A stretch of DNA of 64,000 nt from Nigrospora sphaerica (GCA_018287875.1 JAGVVL010000009.1:2728001-2792000); one strand, 5' to 3'; counted from the first letter of the stretch, positions 33,866 to 44,688 are shown. Translations and numbers: made by a program. Notes: a model not told the origin generated them from the letters alone.

Positions 33866-33880
33866 TTACGTAGCTTCCTC
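33866..33880 (+). promoter_or_regulatory. Candidate primer-binding site (self-priming type)
   Basis: Immediately after the 5' LTR comes TT then ACGTAGCTT (33,868-33,876). No TGG start typical of tRNA-primed elements is present. The nonamer is the exact reverse complement of AAGCTACGT at 33,755-33,763 inside the LTR, and the same nonamer is in the 3' LTR. In the Tf1/Sushi group of Ty3/gypsy elements the 5' end of the RNA itself primes reverse transcription, and this arrangement would fit if transcription starts near 33,755. The start site is not shown by the sequence. Confidence 0.45.
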
Positions 33881-33903
33881 CTAAGCTCGACACTGCTTTC
33901 GAA

Positions 33904-35292
33904 ATGTCGAACCGACCTACCGCACCTACCGATACCGAAGATCCCGGAGAACTACTCGCGAGCGTCCAGGACGATGCGTCTGGATGGCTACTATACCTGC
34001 GCACGCTACATGGGTATATCTCGAACCTGGAAACCTCTTTAGCTGAAAGGGACTCTGCTCTAGCTGAAGGGACTCCTCCTCGCCTCCGTCCGAATCGCCC
34101 TTGCAGAAAAAGAAGGGATAGTCCGCTACCAAGAGGGCCGCTCAGATAAGGACCAAAAGATCATCGTCGACCTCCGCGTCGAGAACGAACGCCTCCTCTA
34201 AGCCGCCCTCCCTACCGTACAGACACCCCCGACCGAACAGTCACCCCGTCCCGAACCTACCACTGAAGCGCCGGTAAATCATGCTCCGCGAACGCTTACA
34301 TCTGCTCCTGCCTCACGTTCCGAACCCACCTCCCTTAGTAAGAAGATCCCTGACCTAAAGGAGTTTGATAGAACTCGAAGCGACCTTCGGAGGTTCGTCC
34401 AACAAGTCCATTCGAAGATGGTCTCCAACGCCGACCGGTTCCCGTCCGCTGTTTCCCGCCTAAATTACGTCGCTAGCCGCTTATCCGGAAAAGCTTACGA
34501 CCTAATCCTGCCCCGCATCTAACATGGAATCCCCCAGTTTACAGACTATACCAATATGCTGTCATACCTAGAAGAAGCCTTTGGAGACCCGGACCGGAAG
34601 CAGAATGCTGAAAATAAACTATACAATTTAAAACAACGGAGCCTCGACTTCAGCGTCTTCTTCGCAGAGTTTGAGAGGCTCGCGTTGGAAAGCGAGGTCC
34701 CCGAAGCTGCCCTGCCCCTCTACTGTCCCAAGGTGTGTCCCGAGAGATCCAGGACATGCTATTACATAACCCTGCCCCCACGAGAGAGTATCGCGCGTTT
34801 GCCCGTCATCTTCAGACTCTCGATAACCGGTTCCGCCAGCACCAGCGGCAGGTTAACGGTCATAAAGGAACGATTAAGACTAACAGCATCACCACCCCCG
34901 CCGGTCATAACGTGCCTCCCCGGAACGAACCCCGCCCGCCTGCTGCTAAGACCGACGCCGGTGATCCTATGGACTTAAGTCACCAACGTAGCCGCCCCCG
35001 CTCTCCGTCTGGTCGAAGAGAGAGAGGAGAATGTTTTCGGTGCGGCCATACAGGCCACATAGTCGCCCAATACCCCGAACCTGACCTCCGACCTGTCCGG
35101 TTCCGCCAGGCCCGTACTCCGAGCCCCCGAGGAAGCCCGCCCCCCATAATGTCCACGACCTTACCCACTCGTCAACTACCCACGCTTATTCGGTCCCCCC
35201 AGCCTATCTCCGCTACAGCCGCGTCTATTAACCGGTTCCAGGAGCCGCGCACCGAGAGCCCCCAGTCGTTAAATGGCGTGAGCCTGTATTAA
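33904..35292 (+). pseudogene. gag of chromovirus, with stops and frame changes
   Basis: ATG at 33,904 begins the structural polyprotein. The frame shifts near 34,066 (a G/A run), then carries TAA codons at about 34,199 and 34,520, both in positions where CAA is plausible. The block at 34,556-34,725 (YLEEAFGDPDRKQNAENKL) is the conserved capsid region of Ty3/gypsy gag. A further frame change near 34,720 leads to the 34,735-35,292 frame, which holds the zinc knuckle C-F-R-C-G-H-T-G-H-x4-Y; the last Cys is replaced by Tyr (TGC to TAC, a RIP-type G-to-A change). It would package the RNA if intact. Confidence 0.85.
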
Positions 35293-35405
35293 GTCGCTTA
35301 TAGGCTCCCAATCCCGGCGCCTTAACTCCGTTACCCTTACCGATATCTGCCCGTTCCGTCCATAGCCTGTCTATCCGCGAAGAGGAAGATATACGTGGAA
35401 AGCTT

Positions 35406-38400
35406 ATGGTTTTACCTGCCACCTTAATTTCCGATGACTGCACTATACCGACTTACGCCCTAACCGACTCCGGAGCCGCCGCTAAAGCATTTATCGACCG
35501 CAGCTGGGCTGAAGCCCACAAGCTGCCGATGCAACCTTTACGGAGACCGTTCGAGATCGAGGTGATCGACGGTCGCCCGAGCGAGAGTGGGAAGGTTACC
35601 CACTTCGTCGAATGTTCGATGCAGATAAACGATCATCATGAGAAACGACTACGTTTCTTCGTAACCCAGCTAGCTTACTTCCCCGTTGTCCTTGGAATCC
35701 CGTGGCTTAAGATGCACGACCCCCGTGTGGGTTTCGCGAGTCACATGCTCACGTTCGACAGCGAATTCTGTCGCCAGAACTGCAACATGCTAGAGAGACC
35801 TATGAAGGTCGTCGCCATGTATGACGTCCCTGCACGAGCCCGTCTAGAGAACCTGCCGAACTGTCCGGAGGCCTTATCCCGATGGGACGTTGCCCCGATC
35901 ACCGCTCGCGCCTGCTCAGCGTACCTAAGGAAAGGATACGCCGCGTTTCCCGTCACCGTCGAAGAGATCGACGAGCACTTATCCTAGAAGGCTAATCCGC
36001 CCCTGCCTAAGCAACTCCCGCTAGAACTGCGAGAATTCGAAGATGTGTTCTCGCCGAAAGAGGCAGAGAAACTACCACCGCACCGAGATCACGATCACGA
36101 GATCAGACTAATAGAAGGGAAAATGCCTTCGACCCCTATACGCTATGTCCCGCGAAGAACTGGCCGCACTAAAAGAGTGGCTACAAGAGAATCTCCGGAA
36201 AGGGTTTGTCCGACCTAGCTCGTCCCCGGCCGCGTCCCCTATCCTGTTCGTTAAGAAGCCTAAAGGAGGGCTCCGTTTCTATGTCGACTACCGCGCCTTA
36301 AACAATATCACTATTAAGGACCGTTACCCGCTGCCCCTAGTTAAGGAGACCTTAAATAACCTAAAGGGAATGAAGTATTTCTTTAAGGTCGACATTATTG
36401 CGGCATTTAACGAGATCAGAGTTAAAGAGGGACAAGAATACCTGACCGTATTCCGCACCCGTTTTGGCTTATTCGAGTCGTTAGTTATGCCTTTCGGACT
36501 GACTGGAGCCCCTGCCATATTCTAAAGGTTTATTAACGATACCTTACGACACCACCTGGATATCTGCTGCACTACGTACCTGGACGACATCCTGATTTAT
36601 AGCCGGACCCGCGAGGAACACGTCGAACACCTATAAAGGGTGCTTCAAGCATTAAGAGAAGCCGGCCTGTTCGCGAAAATGTCGAAGTGCGAATTCTTTA
36701 AAACTGAGACCACGTTCCTAGGGATGATTGTTAGCCGCGATGGCCTACGCATGGACCCCGCCAAGATTGAGACAGTTAAGAACTGGGCCACCCCGTCCTG
36801 CTTAACCGACGTATAAGCGTTTATCGGCTTTGGGAACTTCTACTGCAGGTTCATCCGAGACTTTTCGAAGATTGTTGCCCCGCTAGTTAACCTTATAAGG
36901 AAAGGGGTTGAGTTCGCTTGGACGGAAGAATGTGAGAATGCATTCGTTGCGTTAAAGAACGCATTCACATCGGCCCCGATCCTAGCTCCCTTCGACTAGG
37001 AGAAAGAAGTGATTTTAGAGACCGATGCCTCGGACTACGTCTCTGCTGGTGTGCTGTCACAGTACAGAGACGACGGAATTTTACGCCCGGTTGCCTTCTT
37101 CTTAAAAAAGCACTCTTCGATAGAGTGTAACTACGAGATCTACGATAAGGAACTTCTAGCCATTATTCGTTGCTTCGAAGAATGGCGCCCTAAACTAGAA
37201 GGCGCGCTGTCGCCGATTAGGGTCATTACCGACCACCGGAACCTGGAATACTTCACAACGACAAAGTTGCTAAACCGCCGACAAGCAAGATGGTCTGAAT
37301 TCTTATCTCGCTTTAACTTTAGGATCATGTACCGACCCGGGAAGCAAGGAATAAAACCCGACGCCCTGACTAGGAGGTCAGAGAACCTACCTAAAGAGGG
37401 GGATAAACGACTGCTACACCAAAGTAGAGTCGTCCTAAAGAAAGAGAACTTCGAACCGCAAAGGAAATCAGTCTGCTTCGAGGAAAGCCCGACCCGAGCC
37501 AACGCCGTAACTAGATCGCAATCCGCTCCTGGCCGTCCCCTAGAACTAAGCGCCGTCGACCCAGACCCCCGGCCTGCTATTACACCATCTCTACGATAAG
37601 AACGCCACGCCCTATTACTGCCGCCAGCTATTCAGAACCTCATGACCCGAGGATACGAGTCGGACGAGACCGTTCACTCCATCTTAAAGGCACTGCGCAC
37701 CGGAAAACCCCGCCACCCCTTAATCTCCCTTGCCGAGTGCGAGGAACGAGCTGGTATGCTATACTACCGCGACCGCCTTTATGTCCCTGACCTGCCCGAA
37801 CTACGCGCTGAACTAACTCGTTCATACCATGACACTGCCGTGGCTGGACACCTAAAAAGAGCCCGCACATACGAGACCCTGTCCCGAGACTACTACTGGC
37901 CGCGGATGTACGCCTTCGTGGAGCAATGGACTAACAACTGTCACACCTGCTGCCGGACCACTTCTTCCCGCGAAGCTAAGCAAGGGGTGCTCCGCCCGCT
38001 GCCTGTACCCAAACGAGCATGGCAAGACATTTCGATGGACTTCGTCGTACACTTACCGAAGAGTGACGGCTACGACGTTATCTTAGTCGTGGTCTGCCGC
38101 TTAACGAAGATGAAACACTTCATCGCCTGCCGAGACACCTGTGGCGCCGACGAGGTCGCGCGCCTATACCTAAATAACGTCTGGAAACTGCACGGTCTAC
38201 CGAGAACCGTAATCTCCGACCGAGGTCCCCAATTCGTGGGACGCTTCTGGGAACACCTAACCCACCGACTAGGTATTCAGAGCCTGCTATCGACTGCCTT
38301 TCACCCCGAAACCGATGGCCAGACTGAACGAGCGAACTCGTTCTTAGAACAGTACCTCCGCGCCCAAGTGTCGTACTTACAAGACGATTGGAGCCGCTGG

Positions 38401-39119
38401 CTCCCTTAGCTGAATTCGCGTTAAATAATGCCCTAAATGAGAGCATTAAGACTACACCGTTCTTCGCGAACTACGGGTTCCATCCGAGGATCGGGTTTGA
38501 ACCACTGGACCCAGACCGTACCCCCGCCGCCCTAGATGCCGAGCGCGTCGCCCAGAAGATTCAGGAAGTCCACGAGATGTTGAAGTCTGAGATCTGTTTA
38601 GCGCAAGCCCGCCATGAGGAATATGCCAACCGTAAGAGGCGCCCCGCCCGCCGATACCAAGTAGGCCAGAAAGTCTGGCTTGATGCTCGAAACATACGGA
38701 CGAAACGCCCTCAAAAGAAACTCGATTGGAAGCAACTTAGACCCTTCACTATTACGAAGGTTGTGAGCCCGTACGCCTACCAGTTAAACCTACCCCCGTC
38801 TATGAGAAATCACCCGGTATTCCATGTTAGCCTACTCCGTCCCGATCCTAATGATCCTGCCCCCGGTTAAGTGCAACCACCGCCGCCGCCTATAGAGGTC
38901 GACGGCGTCGAAGAGTTCGAAGTCGAAGACATCCCTGATTCCCGTCTAGACAACCGAGGCGGAGGCCGAGGTTCCCGCTTAAAATACACCGTGAAGTGGG
39001 CTGGATATGACCAACCAACCGAGGAGCCTGCGGAATACGTCGCTAACGCCAGCGAGGTAGTGGCAAACTTCCACCGAAGATACCCAGAGAAACCGAGACC
39101 TATTAGCCTACGGAAGGCT
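35406..39119 (+). pseudogene. pol of chromovirus: PR-RT-RH-IN-chromodomain, disrupted
   Basis: Protease: ALTDSGAAAKAF near 35,460 with the D-S-G active site. Reverse transcriptase: RYPLPLVKE and [12 protein letters not shown] blocks, [10 protein letters not shown], then a TAA at 36,523, and YLDDILIYS with the catalytic pair. Further stops at about 36,634, 36,814 and 36,999 precede RNase H ([17 protein letters not shown]). Integrase has the zinc-binding H-x4-H...C-x2-C (VAGHLKRAR...CHTCC) and a DDE core ([25 protein letters not shown]). A single-base loss near 38,405 changes frame. The C-terminus (38,871-39,119) is a chromodomain ([13 protein letters not shown]), separated by a TAA at 38,868. 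In this group the chromodomain guides integration to histone H3K9-methylated chromatin. Confidence 0.92.
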
Positions 39120-39173
39120 TAGCCGTCCGCCCTTCGAACCGCGTCGATGGAACTCCGCCTTGAGGAGGAGTAC

Positions 39174-39462
39174 TGTCACGGGGTGGACCGTGACAGACCG
39201 TACCGGCACAGGGCAGCCTCTGAGACATCCTAAACTGGCTACGGATTAGTCGTCCCGTGATGGAGTTCTGTCAAGACCGCTCGGTACGGACCTCCGTTAG
39301 GGATTTAGATAAGAAGTCTGCGACCGAGGAGACTTCAGTTGTAGCTCTTCAAGCTACGTCCTGTCCACCAAGCCTGACCTATACCGACCGAATAGGAACC
39401 TGGACCTATAGCATAGAACCTGAATCGACTTCGTTATCCGCCCGCCTGCCCGCTCCTCGACA
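39174..39462 (+). repeat. 3' LTR of chromovirus
   Basis: 289 bp matching the 5' LTR. Preceded at 39,162-39,170 by GAGGAGGAG, a short purine-rich tract that may act as plus-strand primer. Followed by catag, the target duplication. Confidence 0.95.
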
Positions 39463-39467
39463 CATAG

Positions 39468-40140
39468 TTACCAACTCCGGAAAGAAGCAGCAGATGAATT
39501 AGCCTTTCCAACGTAACAACAAAGGATGAAGAAACAAGATCTTCTATAGCAATCATTTGGGATCAATAGACCTTAACGCAGCCTACCACGACAAGCCCAG
39601 ATTTCAGGGCAAGTGTTACAACTATGGAGAGGAAAGAGCCTCGTTGACTAGGACGTCGACGCCTGAGACCATCGACTCGATGGAGCACGTATCGTCATCC
39701 AACGACGACCTAACCCCAAAAGAGTACACAGAACACCCAAGACGCCAAAGCGCTTAGATGGACAGAGAAATCATAAGGCAAGCCAGAGCTACTCACCGGC
39801 AACAAGCTAAGAAGTTGGGAAAAGACCGACGCCAGCTGTAAAGGGACTACACCTAGCTTAGCAGAACCCTAAATCTCCATATACAATGAACAGTAAGAAG
39901 TAAAGACAACATAACAGATATAAACCGCTAGTACTACCAGTACAGATCATGGGACACAAAGTGCCTACACTAATCGATAGCGGAGCTTAAAGAAACTATT
40001 ATTCTTCACAAATCGTTAATAAACTCCAAATACTATAGAAGATAAAAGACGCTCCTTACTAACTTAACGCGGTAAATAGAAAGCCCTTTACATATAACTA
40101 TAAAGAAGTGTTAAAGAAAACTGCGCCCTTTTTAATATAC
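39468..40140 (+). pseudogene. gag end and protease of gypsy element H (part 2)
   Basis: Continuation of element H after the chromovirus. A zinc-knuckle-like stretch (KCYNYGEE) has a Tyr where the second Cys is expected, a RIP-type change. The protease block reads LPVQIMGHKVPTLIDSGA near 39,940-40,000 with the D-S-G active site and then a TAA. It ends at the copia insertion at 40,141. Confidence 0.7.
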
Positions 40141-40706
40141 TGTTGGAAGTGGTGGTTCGATCGGAAGAGGAAGCAACCCTTTATAAGGGCTCTTTCGATC
40201 TCGAAGGTCGTTTCTTATAAAGAAACACGGAAGAATAAGGAACTTCTCTTCAAAAGGAACGAGAGTGTATTTTGTGTGCTTTTCTTGCTTGCTTCAGGAC
40301 AGACTAGTTACACAAAGAGGTGAGATTCAGCCTTTACTTATACCCGTTAAACCTTTATCCTCTTAGTAATACAAGGAAGAGGACGCGTAAGTGATTGCGT
40401 AAGTGATTACGTGGCTTAGAAGCATATGGAACCTTATAGAGGTTTGTGGAGCCTCATGGGGACTCGTGGGAGCTTCAGGGAGTCACGTAGAAACTCGTGG
40501 AAACTCGTGAACCTCAGAAGCTTCCGCGTGGCGAACGCCACGCTTGTGGGTAAAGGGCCATGCTTGCGGGTAAGCTGGCCCGTGCTCCAGGGTAGGCTGG
40601 CCCGAGCTTTAGGATAGGCTCGGTTAAAGGACTAGCTTCTTGTTAAGTGCATAGCTTAGTCCGTAGTGACAGAGAACGGTATAGGATAAGTCCTATACCT
40701 GCAACA
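40141..40706 (-). repeat. 3' LTR of copia element
   Basis: 566 bp. On the plus strand it reads TGTTGGAAG...TGCAACA. It differs from the other LTR at scattered bases and small indels (for example one unit of CTTGCTTG). Confidence 0.92.
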
Positions 40707-40753
40707 CACCCTCTCTTAACCTATACCGTTAAAATACACGATAATAGGCGTGC

Positions 40754-41741
40754 TTAAGGGCGTAAGTTTAGTAGGCTTAAGAACCTACTGAATTTCTCTT
40801 TCGGAAGTGGCTTAGTTAAGCCATCGGCAGGCATGTCGTTAGTCGAGATGTATTCGACCGATATATTCTCGTTTTCGACTTCTTGCCGGACGAAATAGTA
40901 GCGTATAGCGGTGTGCTTGGTACGCTGGTGATATTCGGGGTTATAGGCTAAGTTTATAGCCGAAGTATTGTCCTCTTTTATCGAAATCGAAGCTGTTTTA
41001 ACCCCTAACTCGAATAAGAGGTTTTTAAGCCATATAGACTCACGGGTGGCCTGTTCTAACCCGTTAAACTCGGCTTCGGTGGTCGATAAGGCTATAGTAG
41101 ACTGCCTTTTCGATTTCCAGCTTATAGGACCGTTATTCAAGGTAAAGAGGTAGCCGGAAGTAGACTTTCGAGTCTCGTAGTCGCCGCCGTAATCCGAATC
41201 GAAATAGCCCACTAATATAGGCTTAGTGTCGCCCTTATAAACTATAGAGTAGTCTGCAGTCCGTTTTAGGTACTTAAAGACACCTTTAACGGCTTTCAAG
41301 AGCTGTTTATTGGGGTTCTGCATAAATCGAGCTAGAAATCCCACAGCGTAGCAGATATCGGGCCTAGTCTGCGTCATGGCATACATTAGACGGCCGATTA
41401 GCTGCTGATATTCCTTTATAGTGTCCGAATTCGATTTTTCGTCTTTGAGAGCGGTGTAATCGATATTCTTCGGAAGGCTCGGAGAGAGAGGAACATCGGA
41501 CGGCGTTATCTCGTATAAGTTCGAGGTTTCAAGGATTTGCCGTATATATGTTGACTGGTTTATCTTTATAAGTCGCTTCTCTCGGTCTTGTGTAACCTGA
41601 ACGCCGAGAAAGTAGGAAATAGGACCTAAGTCCTTAACCTCAAAGTGTTTTCCTATATCTTTCTTTATTCGGTTAATATCCGTTAATAACGGACCGAATA
41701 TAAGGAAATCGTCAACATAAGAAACGATAAACATCCGGAGT
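40754..41741 (-). pseudogene. Copia pol C-terminal part (RT second half and RNase H)
   Basis: An uninterrupted frame of the Ty1/copia type. It starts at MFIVSYVDDFLIFGP with the catalytic YVDD, followed by DLGPISYFLGVQV, the SRPDI-like region (TQTRPDICYAVGFLARF), and RNase H with GYFDSDYGGD, STSGY, STTEAEF and the terminal ADGLTKPL motif. The open frame extends upstream into the LTR to 41,830, adding about 29 residues encoded by LTR sequence; these are not part of the normal polyprotein. The N-terminal half of RT and everything before it is missing, so no active enzyme is expected despite the intact frame. Confidence 0.9.
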
Positions 41742-42308
41742 TGTTGGAAGTGGTGGTTTGATCGGAAAGAGGAAGCAACCCCTTCATAAGGGCTCTTTCG
41801 ATCTCGGAGGTCGTTTCTATAAAGAAACACGGAAGGATAAGGAACTTCTCTTCAAGAGGAACAAGGGTGTATTTTGTGTGCTTGCTTGCTTCAGGACAGA
41901 CTAGTTACACAAAGAGGGGAGATTCAGCCTTTACTTATACCCGTTAAACCTTTATCCTCTTAGTAATACAAGGAAGAGGACGCGTAAGTGATTGCGTAAG
42001 TGATTACGTGGCTTAGAAGCATATGGAACCTTATAGAGGTTTGTGGAGCCTCATGGGAACTCGTGGGAGCTTCAGGGAGTCACGTAGAAACTCGTGGAAA
42101 CTCGTGGAACCTTGCAGAAGCTTCCGCGTGGCGAACGCCACGCTCATGGGTAAAGCGGGCCATGCTTGCGGGTAAGCTGGCCCGTGCTCCAGGGTAGGCT
42201 GGCCCGAGCTTTAGGATAGGCTCGGTTAAAGGACTAGCTTCTCGTTAAGTGCATAGCTTAGTCCGTAGTGACAGAGAACGGTATAGGATAAGTCCTATAC
42301 CCGCAACA
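41742..42308 (-). repeat. 5' LTR of copia element
   Basis: 567 bp, complete at both ends. On the minus strand it ends in CTTCCAACA and is joined directly to internal pol sequence, without the usual primer-binding site and leader. Confidence 0.92.
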
Positions 42309-42313
42309 TATAC

Positions 42314-43067
42314 CTACCTAAAGAAATAGAAACTCTTATATATGATATCGCTAACATATTAAGTTACGATATAATTTTAAGGATACCCTAGTTATAAGAG
42401 AGTAATCTTTAAGTTAACTAAATAATTAGCTAAGTTTAGTAGAATACACTAAGAAGAGACTTAGTCTTTAAGAAGCTTTAATAACAAAGACCCTTAAGTA
42501 AGCCTATAACTCTTTAAGTTTACCTTAAGATATAAGAGGATAAGGTAGTTAAGTTAAAATTAAGACCTAAAGTATTAGAACAGTACCAAAGTTCTATGAC
42601 CTATTTAAAAGAAAACTATCTATAGGATTACAAGAGTATAATAAATAGAATTATAAGATACCCTTAAAAGAAGGCTATAAGCTTTAATTTATGCTAACAT
42701 ATAAACTTACACTTAAATATAAGGAAGTACTTAAAGATTATCTTCAGAAAAACCTTGTAAAAAATAACATTAAACCTTTAACATTGCTGACTAAATATCC
42801 TATGCTCTTTGTTCCAAAGAAAGCTGGTAAAGATAATAAGAAGAAGTAGTAATTATATATTAACTATAAAAAGCTTAACGAGATAATAGTTCAAAAATTA
42901 ATACCCATTACTGTTAATTAACGATCTATAAAATAAATTAAGTAAGGTTAACATCTTTATAGCTCTTAATCTACCTAATAGATATAACCTTATACGCATT
43001 AAAAAAGGCAAAGAATAGAAAACAGCATTTCAAACCAAGTATAAATATTTTGAATACTCAGTAATGC
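42314..43067 (+). pseudogene. Reverse transcriptase of gypsy element H (part 3)
   Basis: After the copia insertion the frame of element H resumes. Readable blocks are YPMLFVPKKAGKDN, YINYKKLNEI and FQTKYKYFEYSVM, corresponding to the LFVKKK, DYRALN and F-T--G-FE-LVMPFGL motifs of Ty3/gypsy RT. Stops are frequent and RIP-like. The frame breaks off at the beta element at 43,068 before the catalytic YxDD. Confidence 0.75.
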
Positions 43068-43201
43068 TGTAAGGGATAGCAGAAAGTAATCACTTACCCA
43101 TAATGCCCAAAAGGCTAGCAATGTCTCCACTTATGGAGACGCACCTCTCCAATCCAGATCTATATAGACATAGCGGGCCAGACGTAGCTGCAACTCTTAT
43201 A
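43068..43201 (-). mobile_element. Beta-family element, copy 4, between gypsy and pogo sequence
   Basis: 134 bp from TGTAAGGGATAGC to CAACTCTTATA. The left flank is gypsy RT and the right flank is pogo transposase, so this copy marks a junction between two different transposons. Pentamers aatgc and agtgt could be RIP variants of one sequence, but differing flanks argue against a simple insertion. Confidence 0.7.
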
Positions 43202-43595
43202 AGTGTTCATAAAGTCACTTATTAACTATATTACTAAGGCCAAGTTCTTTATTGTCTTCTAAGCCGTATATACTATGGTTTTTATACTTAATAATATAAA
43301 GGCTAAATTTGCTAAGGCCGGCTTAATGCTTCTTAACCTAAAGCAAATTCTTATAAAGTTGAAATAAAATTATTAACGCCTTTGCTATTGAGTAGCCTCT
43401 TATTAGCGGCTATCTTATAGACTTCCTTAGACGCTATATAACTTAACGTAAGTTACTTTATAAACTAAATATATTAAAAATCAAGTTCACTAGTATTAAA
43501 AAAGCTCCTTAATACTAATTTTATTAGCAGTCAATTAGCTTATAAAAGATGCAATAATAATAAAAATGTATCAGGTCGCCCTCTTATAGGCTAAG

Positions 43596-43808
43596 TGTAA
43601 GGATCCAAAGAAATCACAGTGGCACCGTCAGGTATAGGAGAGCAAAGAACAGACTCAATTTCACTGCAAGACTGATTCTTGCAGAATCTAAGTTCAGTTC
43701 GGGCGCCAGCAGTGCGCCTGCTCCTCGCTAGTAGGCTGTCAGTGGGTCTGCGCCGCAGGTTAGGTGACCAGCCTGCAGATGCATCTCTTTAGCGCCTTCT
43801 CCCTTACA
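43596..43808 (+). mobile_element. Alpha-family element, copy 7
   Basis: 213 bp flanked on both sides by ctaag (perfect 5-bp duplication) within pogo relic I. Both hairpins are preserved. Confidence 0.85.
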
Positions 43809-44179
43809 CTAAGGTAAAAACGCTTTAAGAGGCAAATGTTAGCCTTATAAAACGCTATAAAGTTAAAAGAACATGTTTATAAAAAGAAAAAGCACTTAAA
43901 ATTAGTAAATTCTAAGATCTTTTAATTAGAAGAACATAAATGTATAATTAGAAAAAGAGATATATACAAGTAATAGTTACAGAATACAATTGCAACTACA
44001 TGAACGCCATTATAGTATTTACGGAAACACTGGACATAATGCGTGCATATATAAAGTAGAGGTATAAACGTCTATAAAGCCCGATTCTAAGTAGTTTAAA
44101 TTAATTTAAGGCGTTTTAATTAAGTAATTGATAGATTTATACAACCAGTGCTTAGAAGCGCGCAACTCAATTGACTGCG

Positions 44180-44413
44180 TGTAAGGAAGAAGTGTAGGGA
44201 AGGAGGCGTTAGGAAGGCGCCCCCGTGCACCCGCAGGCTGGTCACCTGACCTATAGCGCAGACCCGCTGGCGATCTATTAGCGAGAGACGAGCGCACCGC
44301 TGGCGCCTGATCTGAACTTGGACTCTGCAAGAATTAGTCTTGCAGTGGAATTGAGCCTGCCCTTTGCTACCCTATACCTAACAGTGCCACTGTAGTTTCT
44401 TTGGATTTTTACA
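44180..44413 (-). mobile_element. Alpha-family element, copy 8 (long variant)
   Basis: A 234-bp reverse-orientation copy of the variant seen at 17,685. Flanks ctgcg and ctgca differ by one RIP-type change. Inserted in the terminal repeat of pogo relic I. Confidence 0.8.
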
Positions 44414-44436
44414 CTGCATAATTTATATAACACTTA

Positions 44437-44688
44437 TATTAATATTTATTTTTAAAGTATTTAATTAAGAAAAATTACTATTATATAATAAACTATTATA
44501 TATTTTAAATATAATAAAAGCCTTAAATATTAGTATAATATAATAATAAAAAGTGTCTTAAATATTAAATAGTATTTATAATTTAAATATAATAACTTAG
44601 TTAATAAGTCAAAGTTTAAAATTATTTTATTAATTATCTTAAGATGCATTAGTTTTTAAATGCCCTTGCAAGAAATTACTAGTTCACC
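44437..44688. other. AT-rich sequence, last stretch of the RIP compartment
   Basis: No gene; composition like the deserts further left. Confidence 0.5.

Larger units (their letters stand above)
33578..39462 (+). mobile_element. Full-length Ty3/gypsy chromovirus
   Basis: 5,885 bp with LTRs at both ends and the 5-bp duplication catag (33,573-33,577 and 39,463-39,467). Internal order is gag with zinc knuckle, protease, reverse transcriptase, RNase H, integrase, chromodomain, which defines chromoviruses. It is far less AT-rich than its surroundings but carries several TAA/TAG stops and at least four single-base frame changes. It is therefore recent but dead. Two solo LTRs of the same family lie at 13,723 and 24,193. 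Confidence 0.95.
40141..42308 (-). mobile_element. Ty1/copia element with most of the interior deleted
   Basis: Two LTRs of about 566 bp enclose only about 1.03 kb. Flanked on both sides by tatac (40,136-40,140 and 42,309-42,313). On the minus strand the order is 5' LTR, second half of reverse transcriptase, RNase H, polypurine tract (AAGAGAGGG at about 40,709), 3' LTR. gag, protease, integrase, the first half of RT and the primer-binding site are gone. There is little RIP damage, so this is among the youngest insertions in the nest. Confidence 0.93.
31843..43067 (+). mobile_element. Decayed Ty3/gypsy element H, host of the nested insertions
   Basis: A 5' LTR, gag, protease and reverse-transcriptase blocks occur in order on the plus strand but are split by three later insertions (32,836-33,151, 33,578-39,462, 40,141-42,308). 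Removing these in silico leaves about 2.9 kb of continuous Ty3/gypsy-type sequence. It ends within the reverse transcriptase at the beta element at 43,068. RNase H, integrase and the 3' LTR are missing. Stops and TpA-rich composition indicate RIP. Confidence 0.82.
43202..44436 (+). mobile_element. Pogo/Fot1 relic I (right part)
   Basis: A heavily RIP-mutated transposase 3' half, from the FMKSLVNHITKAEF block to the zinc-knuckle region and the right TIR, which is itself split by an alpha insertion at 44,180. The last bases after that insertion (to about 44,436) align with an A-type TIR after allowing C-to-T and G-to-A changes. A second alpha element sits at 43,596. Confidence 0.65.
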
